DNA from: UBA970 sp049419605
GTDB taxonomy: Bacteria > Bacillota_I > Bacilli_A > RFN20 > CAG-826
Direction: 5' to 3'
Length of the DNA stretch: 58,680 bases
Assembly (NCBI GenBank): GCA_049419605.1
Contig: JBMSKF010000007.1
Location: 1 to 58,680, forward strand
The position numbers and the translations under genes were made by a program. Below are positions 25,500 to 34,217 of this stretch, one piece after another (position 1 is the stretch's first letter; each line of letters starts with the position of its first letter). The notes beneath the pieces are model-generated. The model saw only the letters and a program-made list of their open reading frames with translations. It was not told the origin of the DNA and searched no databases.

Positions 25500-26747
25500 T
25501 TAATGGCCTCGGCCACCATCACGTCCATGACCTGGGCGACCTTCATAATCTTTGCCCGATTCACGAACATAGAAGCTATAAACCGTTTCACCATTTTCAT
25601 CAATCGAAGGAACGGCTTTGACATGTAAGACTTGGCGATCTTCGACTACCTTAATCTTAATTATTTCCACGCCTTCTTCGATTTCTTTTTTAAAGGAGTA
25701 GGAAACTAATTCATCATTCATAATCGTTTTTAATTTAACTTCAATTTCACCATCATCATCGGTTTCAACTTTGAAGGTAAGCTTCGAGAATTGACCGTCT
25801 TTCATCATTGCTAAATCATATTTTTGTTCATCGACTTCAACTTCTCTTTTAATCTTAATCCAGTTGTTTTCATCTAAGGAGATAAAGAACTTGGTTTCCG
25901 TTTCTTCTTGGTCAATTTCTTGGATACCTAATAAAGCGTATTCTTGACCTTCAAAGATCACAACCCCTTCTAGTAAGACTTCATCATCATTTTCAAAATC
26001 ACGATCATGGTGGTCACGATAACTATTTTCTTCATTTCGATTTCTTAATTCACCATCGTTATAACCATCGTGTTCTTCACGATCTTCTTGGTCTTCAATT
26101 TCTTCTTCATCTAATTCATCTTCATCTTCATCATCACCATCGCGGCGAGCTAAAGGTTCGCTGGTTGGTTCAGATGAAGTGATTTCACTGGATGTTACAT
26201 CACTGGTGGTGAGGTCTTCAGAACTTACAATACTTGTTAATTCTTCTGACGTGACTTCAACTTCACTAGAGGTAACTTCAGAACTGGTCGTTTCTTCAAT
26301 CACTTCTTCCTTTACATTAAAATACATCTCATAAGTCATTGTATTCCCTGCTAAATCATTGACGGTAATACTTAAATGATAAGTATATGCTTCTCGGTCT
26401 GAAGGTAATTCAACGACTTGGAAAGGTTGACCTTCTTCCGTGAGTAAACTATCCATGAGGGTAATGTACTCGGTAAACTTTGCAATTAAATCTTCTTCGG
26501 TTACCAAGGTAGCGGCGTCTTGTGGTCCTTTCATCAATAACGGGCCACTAGAAACGTTCGCGGTTTGAATGAAACCCGTGGTAGCAAGCATGCTAACACC
26601 GGTGACGGCTTTTTCTGCATAAACTTCTTTGATTGGAGTCGGTAACGGGGCAACGTCATTACTTGGTAAACTCGGTGCGGTTAATCCACATCCAACCAGT
26701 AAGGCTGCTCCTCCAATCGCGACTAAACTCATTTTGTTGTGATTCAT
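25500..26747 (-). CDS. Large acidic lipoprotein with low-complexity linker, unknown
   Basis: 415 aa from the ATG at 26747 (AAGGAG 8 nt upstream; an in-frame TTG lies 6 nt earlier). Lipobox LVGC near residue 21. An N-terminal domain (about 50-155) ends in an Ig-like strand pattern (YHLSITVNDLAGNTMTYEMYF); then a Thr/Ser/Glu-rich stretch with repeated TSSEV-like units (about 155-200) and an extremely acidic Asp/Glu/Arg/His tract (about 203-255). A beta-rich C-terminal domain of regular charged strands (about 257-400) and a Gly/Arg/His tail close it. It is membrane-anchored outside; the acidic tract could bind cations. No family recognised. Confidence 0.65.
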   Translation of the reverse strand: MNHNKMSLVAIGGAALLVGCGLTAPSLPSNDVAPLPTPIKEVYAEKAVTGVSMLATTGFIQTANVSSGPLLMKGPQDAATLVTEEDLIAKFTEYITLMDSLLTEEGQPFQVVELPSDREAYTYHLSITVNDLAGNTMTYEMYFNVKEEVIEETTSSEVTSSEVEVTSEELTSIVSSEDLTTSDVTSSEITSSEPTSEPLARRDGDDEDEDELDEEEIEDQEDREEHDGYNDGELRNRNEENSYRDHHDRDFENDDEVLLEGVVIFEGQEYALLGIQEIDQEETETKFFISLDENNWIKIKREVEVDEQKYDLAMMKDGQFSKLTFKVETDDDGEIEVKLKTIMNDELVSYSFKKEIEEGVEIIKIKVVEDRQVLHVKAVPSIDENGETVYSFYVRESGKDYEGRPGHGRDGGRGH

Positions 26748-26803
26748 ATCCAACTCTCCTTACACTCAATTAACAAAGAGGACATTCGTTTTATTGGTAA
26801 AAG

Positions 26804-27571
26804 TTATTCGACGAGTAAAAACTTGAGGATTTTGGGTAATCTTGATCGCCAAGCGGCCTCATTATGTTGCCCACCAGGAATCACTTTAAATTCAAACCTT
26901 GTCTTTGATTTTTTGGCCAAAATAGCATCTTTTACTGCATGATTGCTTTTCATATATATTTCCGCAATCTCTAAACCTGCTTCTTGATCGCCCGTGTCGA
27001 GATATAGTTTCTTTAATAACAATGGTTTTTGTTGAATTAACTTAAGGATTTCATCGGTGGAGGCATAAAAGGCATTTGAAAGGCCAGCGACATTACCAAT
27101 GATGTCAGGGTATAACAAACCTGCTTCCAGAGAAATCACACCACCCATGGAACTGCCAATCATATACGTATGTTCTGGACCAGTTAACGTTGAAAAACGG
27201 GTATCAATTTCTTTTTTCAAATCAAATAAAAGATATTGAAGATAGTCCATCCCACGGCCATGCGCAACCCAAGTTGGATGAGAGGGGAAACGGGTATCGA
27301 AAATATTGTATTCTTCAAGACGTTGATTGCCGCGCATCGCACAACTAACTGCGACAACAATCGCTTCAGGTAACCCTTTTGAATTTAATGCAGAAACAAC
27401 ATCCCATATTTCACCAGCGTATGAATCCTGTTTGTAAAATAAATTATGACCGTCATGAAAATAAATCACCGGATAACGGCGTTGAGCATTGTAATTATCA
27501 GGTAATGCAATGTATAAATTGCCTTCTCGCTTTAAAGATTCAATATATCGTTTTTCTTTAAGAATTTTCAC
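26804..27571 (-). CDS. Alpha/beta-hydrolase, esterase D-like
   Basis: 255 aa from a GTG start placed by the -10 (TGT-TAATAT, 6 nt upstream). YPVIYFHDGHNLF (about residue 33) forms the oxyanion region; the nucleophile elbow is GSSMGG (about 138-143); Asp in YLDTGDQEAG (about 191) and His in PGGQHNEAAW (about 235) complete the triad. This matches the putative esterase family (COG2819/esterase D-like, also enterochelin-esterase-like). Substrates are probably small esters; no signal peptide, so cytoplasmic. Confidence 0.8.
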   Translation of the reverse strand: MKILKEKRYIESLKREGNLYIALPDNYNAQRRYPVIYFHDGHNLFYKQDSYAGEIWDVVSALNSKGLPEAIVVAVSCAMRGNQRLEEYNIFDTRFPSHPTWVAHGRGMDYLQYLLFDLKKEIDTRFSTLTGPEHTYMIGSSMGGVISLEAGLLYPDIIGNVAGLSNAFYASTDEILKLIQQKPLLLKKLYLDTGDQEAGLEIAEIYMKSNHAVKDAILAKKSKTRFEFKVIPGGQHNEAAWRSRLPKILKFLLVE

Positions 27572-27577
27572 TTCTTA

Positions 27578-27583
27578 ATATTA
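27578..27583 (-). promoter_or_regulatory. Extended -10, leaderless promoter of the esterase
   Basis: Minus strand TGT-TAATAT followed by 6 nt and the GTG at 27571. Confidence 0.5.
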
Positions 27584-27757
27584 ACATAACCCAAGCACAC
27601 CTCACGACTGATATCTGATTAAATAAATGTTGGAATATCCCTGGGTTCAGACCATCAAATATGTAATCAGGTTTCCCCATTCAGTCGCTGAGGTATGGGA
27701 TCCCAGTAACACCAATATAATGAAAGGAAAAATACAAACCTATAGGTTAGAGCCTAA

Positions 27758-27805
27758 TGTGGAATTATTCCACAACTCGTGGAATCTATCCATGATGAGT
27801 GGAAT
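27758..27805. repeat. Three GTGGAAT units at exact 20-nt period
   Basis: GTGGAAT begins at 27759, 27779 and 27799, a 20-nt period (about two helical turns). The first unit is half of a near-perfect palindrome, TGTGGAAT-T-ATTCCACA (27758-27774). The array ends 4 nt from the stop of the XRE-membrane gene, in a 238-nt intergenic stretch that otherwise shows no convincing gene. Possible operator array or structured 3' RNA. Confidence 0.55.
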
Positions 27806-27809
27806 CCAT

Positions 27810-28784
27810 TTACTGTAACGTTTCGAATTGCTTTTGATCGAGGTTTTGACTGATTAATCGATAACTATCATAAAAGGTTGCATTGGCCACTAACATCAAT
27901 CTTAAAAGTAAAACTAAACATAACCCATTCACTAAGGTAAATAACATTAAATCGATAGGGAAGAATTGATGACCAAAACCATTCATGTAGATAATGAGAA
28001 AAATAATCATCGAGTATTGAATCGAAACAACAGCGCGATGGATAAACATACCAAAACCATATTGATTTTTGACATAGGGAATGATTGCTTTTGGTGTGCC
28101 AGCAACTAATTCCTTTATAAAAGCAAAAGCATAGAGTCCCATCATAAAGGTGTAGAAAAAAATGATAAACATATTAAAAGATACATCTACTTCAACCCGA
28201 TTAATCATGCCAAAGATCCCAACATAATAAAACGTGGAAATGATGGTAATCAGTCCATATTGACCTAGTAAAGTAATTTTAAAATACCTTCTTTTTTTAT
28301 CAGATAAAGTTGTCTGATACGTTAAAGAAGCATCTAATGGGATGACAAATGTCTTTGTTCTTTCTCGATCTACATTAGTGTAATGAAGAATCGTTGTGAA
28401 TAAAAAAACAATCCAAAAAAGTAAAAATATAAGCACAGCATTCACGCGATTTTGAAAGGGAACCCAAAACATTAAGGTATTTATAAACATTAAAATCAAT
28501 AAGAAATAAAAAAAGCGATCATTGATGGCAATCTTCTTCACTTTGATTTGCTGATACGCCCCTTGTGGAGGTAAGTTTGGATGTTGTGCTTTCTTAAAAT
28601 AATCTAAAGGTACATTAAAATAAGCAGAAAGCTTTTCTAAATTTTGAACACTGACTTCTCGTAAATTATTTTCCCAATTGCTAATCGTGCGATTACTAAA
28701 ATAGAGTTGCTTCGCTAACGCCGATTGACTAAGGCCTTTTTGTGTCCGCAAAAATTTAATTTTTTCACCAATCGTTGATTGCAT
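27810..28784 (-). CDS. XRE-family regulator fused to a membrane domain
   Basis: 324 aa. The N-terminal XRE helix-turn-helix (about residues 4-65: IGEKIKFLRTQKGLSQSALAKQLYFSNRTISNWENNLREVS) binds DNA; from about residue 85 there are 6-7 predicted membrane helices. Membrane-tethered XRE proteins are thought to sense envelope or ligand signals through the membrane part. AGGGGA precedes the ATG. A minus-strand TATAAT lies at about 28868-28873 with an imperfect palindrome (TGTGAT-N5-ATCGCA) in the leader that could be an autoregulatory site. Targets are unknown. Confidence 0.75.
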   Translation of the reverse strand: MQSTIGEKIKFLRTQKGLSQSALAKQLYFSNRTISNWENNLREVSVQNLEKLSAYFNVPLDYFKKAQHPNLPPQGAYQQIKVKKIAINDRFFYFLLILMFINTLMFWVPFQNRVNAVLIFLLFWIVFLFTTILHYTNVDRERTKTFVIPLDASLTYQTTLSDKKRRYFKITLLGQYGLITIISTFYYVGIFGMINRVEVDVSFNMFIIFFYTFMMGLYAFAFIKELVAGTPKAIIPYVKNQYGFGMFIHRAVVSIQYSMIIFLIIYMNGFGHQFFPIDLMLFTLVNGLCLVLLLRLMLVANATFYDSYRLISQNLDQKQFETLQ

Positions 28785-28920
28785 AGGTCCCCTTAATTGA
28801 TTTTATTTTTGATTTGAGCTGCGATCATGAATCACAATTAATGAATAAAATAGTTAATTTATTTATATTATAAACCAATTCACAAATGTAAAGATTCTTA
28901 CCTTTTTCTTAGGTTAAAGA

Positions 28921-28926
28921 TAAAAT
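28921..28926 (+). promoter_or_regulatory. -10 box, leaderless promoter of the SRAP gene
   Basis: TAAAAT, 6 nt, then the ATG at 28933. The start is independently fixed because Cys2 must become the N-terminus of the mature protein. Confidence 0.55.
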
Positions 28927-28932
28927 GAACAT

Positions 28933-29604
28933 ATGTGTGGTCGCTTTGGTCTTCACTTTGATTGGCAAAAAACCTCTCACTTTTTATGGGATCAATTTCA
29001 AGTTGAATCCAAAGAAGAAAAACCAACCTTACCTCAATATAATATTGCACCAACTCATCAAGTCATCACCCTCATCCATGATGGTCAAAAGTTTCGCTTA
29101 GGAACGACGCAATGGGGTTTTCCTCTTTCAGATCAAACTTCTCAAGTAGTCATTAACGCCAGAAGCGAATCTATTTTTGAAAAACCGATGTTTCGTCAGG
29201 CTGTTAAAACTAAACGTTGTCTTATCTTAAGTTCTGGTTTTTATGAATGGAAACGGGATGAAAAACCATCAAGGGTTTTTTGGTTTCACGGAAACAATCA
29301 ATCCTACATGGTGTTTGCTGGCATCTATCACACCGTCAAGAATCTTGATGGTAAGCAAACGGTATTTTCTGCCATGTTAACAACTAGTGCCAATTTCGTC
29401 ATGCAACCGATTCACGATCGCATCCCAGTCATGTTAAATCCTGATCAATATTTACATTGGGTGAACCCAAAAACATCGATTGATGAACTTGCATTCCTCT
29501 TTAAACCCACAAATTATATTGGTCTACAACAATACGAAGTTAGTCCCTATGTCAATCAAGTGAAGCATAATGATGCAAAGTGTTTAGAAGCAATAAAAAA
29601 ATAG
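28933..29604 (+). CDS. SRAP-domain protein (YedK/HMCES-like abasic-site shield)
   Basis: 223 aa. SOS-response-associated peptidase family: MCGRFG with catalytic Cys2 at the N-terminus, YNIAPTH (Asn and adjacent residues of the active site, about 37-43), VINARSES (about 73), SSGFYEWKR (Glu, about 99) and QPIHDRIPVML (His, about 160). The family crosslinks covalently to abasic sites in single-stranded DNA via Cys2 and protects them during replication. Every expected catalytic position is visible. Followed by a bidirectional terminator; no SOS box recognised. Confidence 0.92.
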   Translation: MCGRFGLHFDWQKTSHFLWDQFQVESKEEKPTLPQYNIAPTHQVITLIHDGQKFRLGTTQWGFPLSDQTSQVVINARSESIFEKPMFRQAVKTKRCLILSSGFYEWKRDEKPSRVFWFHGNNQSYMVFAGIYHTVKNLDGKQTVFSAMLTTSANFVMQPIHDRIPVMLNPDQYLHWVNPKTSIDELAFLFKPTNYIGLQQYEVSPYVNQVKHNDAKCLEAIKK

Positions 29605-29622
29605 AGGTTTCCCTCTATTTTT
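29597..29622. terminator. Bidirectional terminator between SRAP and aquaporin genes
   Basis: An 11-bp stem (AAAAATAGAGG / CCTCTATTTTT) with a 4-nt loop and T-runs on both strands; the SRAP stop codon lies inside the left arm. Confidence 0.88.
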
Positions 29623-29645
29623 TATGCATTAAATTAATATTTGAA

Positions 29646-30329
29646 TTAGCCTAATAAAGTGACAACTAAACCAGCTAACGCACCGCCAACTAAGGATGCA
29701 AGTGCAAGAATTAAAACTGGAACCCAAGTAGGTTGACCAATTTTTAATACAGTTGCCGTTAAACGAGGACCTAAGTCACGAGCAACGTTAAGCACGGAGT
29801 AAGCAGTTCCGCCAACCGCTAAAGCGGCTGCTAAGACTGCTGCACCGACTGCTAATGGAGTCACATTAGATCCGGTGGTTAAGGTAACCGTCACTAACAC
29901 TAATAAAGCTAAGAAGAATGAACCTAAAACGGAAGTAATCACGTTTTGGACAACATCTTTTGGAGATGGATTTCCAGTTAAAGGTGCTAAAGGATTAGTT
30001 GCTTCTTTAAATTGTGGACGATAGATGACCCATAAGATGAGGCCCCCCACGAAACCACCAAGAATTTGTGAGACGATATACGTTAATGCTTCAACAGCAT
30101 CAATTTCACCGGTGACAAAGACAGCCATCGTGACTGCAGGATTAATATGGGCGCCACTTCCGCCAGCAAGTGCAGCAAAGACACCAAAAGCAATACCTAA
30201 GAAAACAGCTAACGCGGCCATTCCTTCTTTAACTTTTCCAGTTAAAGCCATGCTAGCAAGGATACCACCATGGACAACAACGAAAACTAATAAACCAAGA
30301 AATTCGCCTAAGACAATGTCTAAATTCAT
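29646..30329 (-). CDS. MIP-family channel (aquaporin/glycerol facilitator)
   Basis: 227 aa, six predicted membrane helices with two half-helices. The first pore motif is canonical (GSGAHINPAVTMAVF, about residues 58-72). The second, normally NPARDxGPR, reads NVARDLGPR (about 184-192): Val replaces the Pro of NPA while the selectivity-filter Arg is kept. The Asp after the Arg is typical of glycerol facilitators. GGAGG precedes the ATG. Probably a water or glycerol channel; the NVA variant could alter gating or selectivity. Confidence 0.88.
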   Translation of the reverse strand: MNLDIVLGEFLGLLVFVVVHGGILASMALTGKVKEGMAALAVFLGIAFGVFAALAGGSGAHINPAVTMAVFVTGEIDAVEALTYIVSQILGGFVGGLILWVIYRPQFKEATNPLAPLTGNPSPKDVVQNVITSVLGSFFLALLVLVTVTLTTGSNVTPLAVGAAVLAAALAVGGTAYSVLNVARDLGPRLTATVLKIGQPTWVPVLILALASLVGGALAGLVVTLLG

Positions 30330-30407
30330 AGTTAGACCTCCATTAAGGTTTGATTATAAGGATAGGTTCTAAAGATTGCAATTTTATTTAACATCTATTA
30401 AGTATTT

Positions 30408-30435
30408 TTGACTTTTATCGTTGTTGTGCTATCTT
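30408..30435 (+). promoter_or_regulatory. Promoter of the lectin-MscS operon
   Basis: TTGACT (30408-30413), 16-nt spacer, extended -10 TGC-TATCTT (30430-30435). The ATG at 30446 is 10 nt further on with no Shine-Dalgarno sequence, so the leader would be only a few nt. Confidence 0.5.
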
Positions 30436-30445
30436 ATTTCAAGTT

Positions 30446-32968
30446 ATGCAAGCGATTTTAACCGCATTATTCATCACCTTAATCCCTATTCAAAGTGTAT
30501 TCCCTTTGAATGGCGTTATTAACATTGAACCAACTAACTCAGTGAATTTACGTTATGCACAAGCAGATTTAGGTGACCCTTCCGTTTCCACTCAAGATCT
30601 TAACTTTAATGGGAATAACGTCACGGTTCAAAAAAATGCTAATAAAGGGTTGGTCATGACTACGAGTACGGGTCAAGCTTCTTCTATTTTTTTAAAAGAG
30701 CAACTCAAGGCAAATGAAAATCAACCAGGTTTCTCAACCTATTTTGTGATGAATGTATATCGTTTAAATCCAGGTCCTGCAGATGGTTATGTATTTGTCA
30801 TTGCGGCTGATTCCAATTCATTAGGCGCTTCCGGTGGTGGATTAGGTTATACAGGTATTGCCAACTCAGTTGGTGTTGAATTTGATTTTTATGATAATGG
30901 CGGTGAAAGTTTAGCGTCATCTGATATTTTTACGAATGGCCAATCTTCTGCTTCTGCTGGAGCAGTATTTGATGGTGGTTTCATTAGTCAATGGGCGAGT
31001 AAAGGTGCTGGTCAACTTGTCAGAGCCTATCACACTTGGATTGAATATGACCATGCACAAACACGCTTAGAATTAAGGGTCGCCATTTCCAATGACGAAG
31101 ATCCTTCCTCTAATCGTCCAAGTAGACCCGTTGATGCATTGATTTCTCGCGTGATGAATTTAACTCAGATTAGTAATTATTTTTATGCAGGTTTTACTGC
31201 AGCAACGGGTGGATTAGCCCAACAAATGACTCTAAAATCCTGGTATTTATCGAATAGTTATATTGCCGGCGGCATCGATCCAACTTCTTCAAATTTAGTG
31301 GTTGATAGTCAAGGCCCCACTGCGCCACAATTTACAACCAATCAAGTAGAAAACAATTATGAGATTACTTTAGGTGGATCAGAAGATCTTGAAACTTCTG
31401 TAGCCGGTTATCAATTCAAAGTTGATAATCAACCATGGGCAGTTTATGAAACTCCATTGATGACCAGCACGACTGCAAACTATCGTGCAAGAGCGTTTGA
31501 TGAGGCTGGTAACTTTTCGTTAGAGTCCACCATGACCATTTATGAAATTATTTTTATCGCAGCCAATGAAATTCAACATCGAGAATTAAGAACAAGTTTA
31601 GATGAACCTTTCCTCATTGATAAAGTCTTCGATATCAACGGCTACACTTATCAAACTTGGTATAACAATCCTCAATTAACAGGAGAACCTATTCAAACGT
31701 TACCTTCGCAAAATGAATCCATCACACTTTATGGCAATCCGATTGCGAACACTTACACCATTGCTTATGAGTTAAATCTTGGCGAAGTTAACGGTGTCCT
31801 TCCTACAAGTTTTAATACAGGATCATCCATCACACTACCAACACCAAGTAAAATAGGCCATACGTTTCTAGGTTGGTATTACGATGAAAATTTCCAAACA
31901 CCTATCAATCCAAATCAATTACCGATTGAATCGTTTACAGCTTTTGCAAAGTGGCAAGTCAACCGTTACACCATTTCTTTTATCTCTAATGAAGGATCTG
32001 CGGTGAATTCAATCGTGGATGATTATGGCTCAACAGTCAACCAACCTAATCATCCAACTCGCCCAGGTTTTGCTTTTGCAGGTTGGTATGTTGATGAAAA
32101 TCTTCAAATACCATTTGAATTTAATACCATGCCTGCTCATGATTTAACGTTGTATGCAAAATGGACTTTAATGAATTACACAATCACTTATACCCTCAAT
32201 GGTGGACAGTTATCGAGCACATTCAATGAATTTAATGTATTAAGTTCCACCACATTATTACCGATGCCAACACGGGAAGGTTACACCTTCATGGGCTGGT
32301 TTCAAAATTCACAATTAAATGGAAGTCCAGTGACGAATGTAGAACAAGGAACCATTGGCAATCTTGAATTATACGCAAAATGGCAAATTAACACTTATAC
32401 ATTAACGCTTATTCATCATGACACAAATAGCACAATTGAAACGTTATCACTTCAATATCAAAGTCAGTTTAGCTTACCTACTTTAAATCAAAAACCTGGA
32501 TATACCTTTGTTGGTTGGGCAAACCAATCTCAAATGATTGCCAGTGAATTTACCATGGGTAGCCAAGATGTTACCTTAGAAGCAATTTGGCAAGGGAATA
32601 CAACCTTACTTACGTTTATCACAAGTAAAAGTGTCATTGAGATCCATAGTACAAGTGGTGAAATGATTGGTTTACTTCCAACTTTAGTCTTACCTGAAGG
32701 TTATACTTTTATCGGATGGTCACTTGCCCCTTTAGATCTCTCTCAATTAATAGATGAGACTTACATTGTGCCGAATAGTGAAATCTTAAAACTTTATCCA
32801 ATTTGGATACAAGACTCCACAAACGTCATCAATCCATTAGTAGAAAAAATTGAAACCAACTCAACATTGATTCTCCAACCAGTTCTCACGTTTATCTTTA
32901 CGATGATTACGGGATTGGTAATGTTTATCAAGGCTTACTTAAAAAATAAGGAACAATATGGCGATTAA
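30446..32968 (+). CDS. Surface protein: L-type lectin domain plus InlB B-type repeats
   Basis: 840 aa. Signal peptide (about residues 1-22), a legume/L-type lectin-like beta-sandwich (about 30-270: VGVEFDFYDNGGE..., then FYAGFTAATGGLAQQMTLKSWYLSN), an Ig-like segment (about 290-375), and five Listeria-Bacteroides (InlB B-type) repeats (about 430-790), each of the form GYTF-x-GW...LYAKW. A single membrane helix near the C-terminus (about 808-830, then KNKEQYGD) anchors it with a tiny cytoplasmic tail. It likely binds glycans outside. It overlaps the next gene by 11 nt, and an MscS channel follows, so it may be part of a membrane complex. Confidence 0.8.
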   Translation: MQAILTALFITLIPIQSVFPLNGVINIEPTNSVNLRYAQADLGDPSVSTQDLNFNGNNVTVQKNANKGLVMTTSTGQASSIFLKEQLKANENQPGFSTYFVMNVYRLNPGPADGYVFVIAADSNSLGASGGGLGYTGIANSVGVEFDFYDNGGESLASSDIFTNGQSSASAGAVFDGGFISQWASKGAGQLVRAYHTWIEYDHAQTRLELRVAISNDEDPSSNRPSRPVDALISRVMNLTQISNYFYAGFTAATGGLAQQMTLKSWYLSNSYIAGGIDPTSSNLVVDSQGPTAPQFTTNQVENNYEITLGGSEDLETSVAGYQFKVDNQPWAVYETPLMTSTTANYRARAFDEAGNFSLESTMTIYEIIFIAANEIQHRELRTSLDEPFLIDKVFDINGYTYQTWYNNPQLTGEPIQTLPSQNESITLYGNPIANTYTIAYELNLGEVNGVLPTSFNTGSSITLPTPSKIGHTFLGWYYDENFQTPINPNQLPIESFTAFAKWQVNRYTISFISNEGSAVNSIVDDYGSTVNQPNHPTRPGFAFAGWYVDENLQIPFEFNTMPAHDLTLYAKWTLMNYTITYTLNGGQLSSTFNEFNVLSSTTLLPMPTREGYTFMGWFQNSQLNGSPVTNVEQGTIGNLELYAKWQINTYTLTLIHHDTNSTIETLSLQYQSQFSLPTLNQKPGYTFVGWANQSQMIASEFTMGSQDVTLEAIWQGNTTLLTFITSKSVIEIHSTSGEMIGLLPTLVLPEGYTFIGWSLAPLDLSQLIDETYIVPNSEILKLYPIWIQDSTNVINPLVEKIETNSTLILQPVLTFIFTMITGLVMFIKAYLKNKEQYGD

Positions 32969-34217
32969 TCAATCAAAAATAAAGCGACTCATGACTAATT
33001 TCATCGGAGCGTCTGCATCCGTCGCCGTCGTCACTGCAGTTGCATCGGTTACGATTGCAGTGGAAGCAAGATTTCTCAATGTCGACGTCTTTGAAAATCG
33101 CGCTTTTTACACGATTGAAGTTATTGAAAATGTTATTGTTGAAGGTTCTGGATCACTGCCATCTAGTCTTGAAGAACCTACTGAACCTGCACTTGTTCAA
33201 TTACGCGTTGAAAATCAATGGGATAACTATGTCATCGCCCTTGCTTATGGTGTCAATCGAGGAGCGATTGAGCCCTTAAGATCAAATCAAGCTTATACGT
33301 TGACCATTGAATTAGAGGATACCTTGGGTTGGCGAACGCTCGATACTTACACTTTTAATACTCGTCCTAGAACCAATGCCTTCGTTACTTCGATTCAAGA
33401 AACCACGACGCCATTATCGACTTCTACTACATTTGATATTAATCTCATTACCCAAGATGGGTTTACCAATGCAGATGCTTGGGAAGCGGTTTTAACCTAT
33501 GGAACGCAAGTGGAAACAAGACCCCTATCTGTTGGTGAACAAACGCTTAACTGGAGTAATATTCCTCATCAAAATGCCGAGATTAAAGTAGAAATTTTTG
33601 CCACAATCAACAGCGAAAGAAAACTCATTAAAGATTTCACTCAATTAACAACTCCATTTGTTGATGCCTCCATTGATTTAAGATTCCCCACGGTTGATAC
33701 GTTTGCAATTACACCGATGTTTAACAACGGAGAACAACCAGGTGAATATTTCATTGAATGGATTGACTCAGAAGAAGTTAGTGAAGTTTTTGATTTAACA
33801 AATGATGGATTTTCTATTGAAAATTTAACTGCCAATGAATCCTACTCATTAAAATGGTATTTAACCACTGCTGATGAAAGAACTTTCCTTATTCTCGAAC
33901 AAACGATTATTCCTATTGATCAACCTTACTTCGTGCTAAGCGTAACGCCTACCATCAATGGCGTCACCTTTGAACTCACCATCGATCGAAATTCTAATTT
34001 GGATTCGCTTTATCTTTCAATCGGTGATTTTAATCTAGCCACCGCCTATCCTATGGTCCTCGTTCAAGAAAATGAAGATGTGAGTTTCTTTACCTTGACT
34101 CTTGAATCTGGAATTCCTTTAGGTTCATCGCTCGCACTAACTCTAGTGCAAGCGTCACCATATGCTTATCCGATTACGTTTTATTCATTCAACTTTCAAG
34201 GAGGTATACCACAATGA
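32958..34217 (+). CDS. Membrane-anchored extracellular protein, unknown, beta-rich
   Basis: 419 aa. A basic N-terminus and one hydrophobic helix (about residues 13-35) act as signal-anchor; the remainder is extracellular, acidic and beta-rich, and appears to hold about four Ig/FN3-like domains of 85-95 residues (alternating strands such as YVIALAYGVNRGAIEPL, YSLKWYLTTADER). No known family. AAGGA precedes the ATG at 32958, inside the lectin gene's end; its TGA overlaps the MscS start. Position between a lectin-like surface protein and a mechanosensitive channel suggests a linking role, which is inference. Confidence 0.6.
   Translation: MAINQSKIKRLMTNFIGASASVAVVTAVASVTIAVEARFLNVDVFENRAFYTIEVIENVIVEGSGSLPSSLEEPTEPALVQLRVENQWDNYVIALAYGVNRGAIEPLRSNQAYTLTIELEDTLGWRTLDTYTFNTRPRTNAFVTSIQETTTPLSTSTTFDINLITQDGFTNADAWEAVLTYGTQVETRPLSVGEQTLNWSNIPHQNAEIKVEIFATINSERKLIKDFTQLTTPFVDASIDLRFPTVDTFAITPMFNNGEQPGEYFIEWIDSEEVSEVFDLTNDGFSIENLTANESYSLKWYLTTADERTFLILEQTIIPIDQPYFVLSVTPTINGVTFELTIDRNSNLDSLYLSIGDFNLATAYPMVLVQENEDVSFFTLTLESGIPLGSSLALTLVQASPYAYPITFYSFNFQGGIPQ

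Noticed and set aside
27627..27818. A 63-codon plus-strand open frame between the esterase and XRE genes
   Set aside because: No recognisable domain, no ribosome binding site at its first ATG, and the repeat array fills its 3' part; treated as non-coding.
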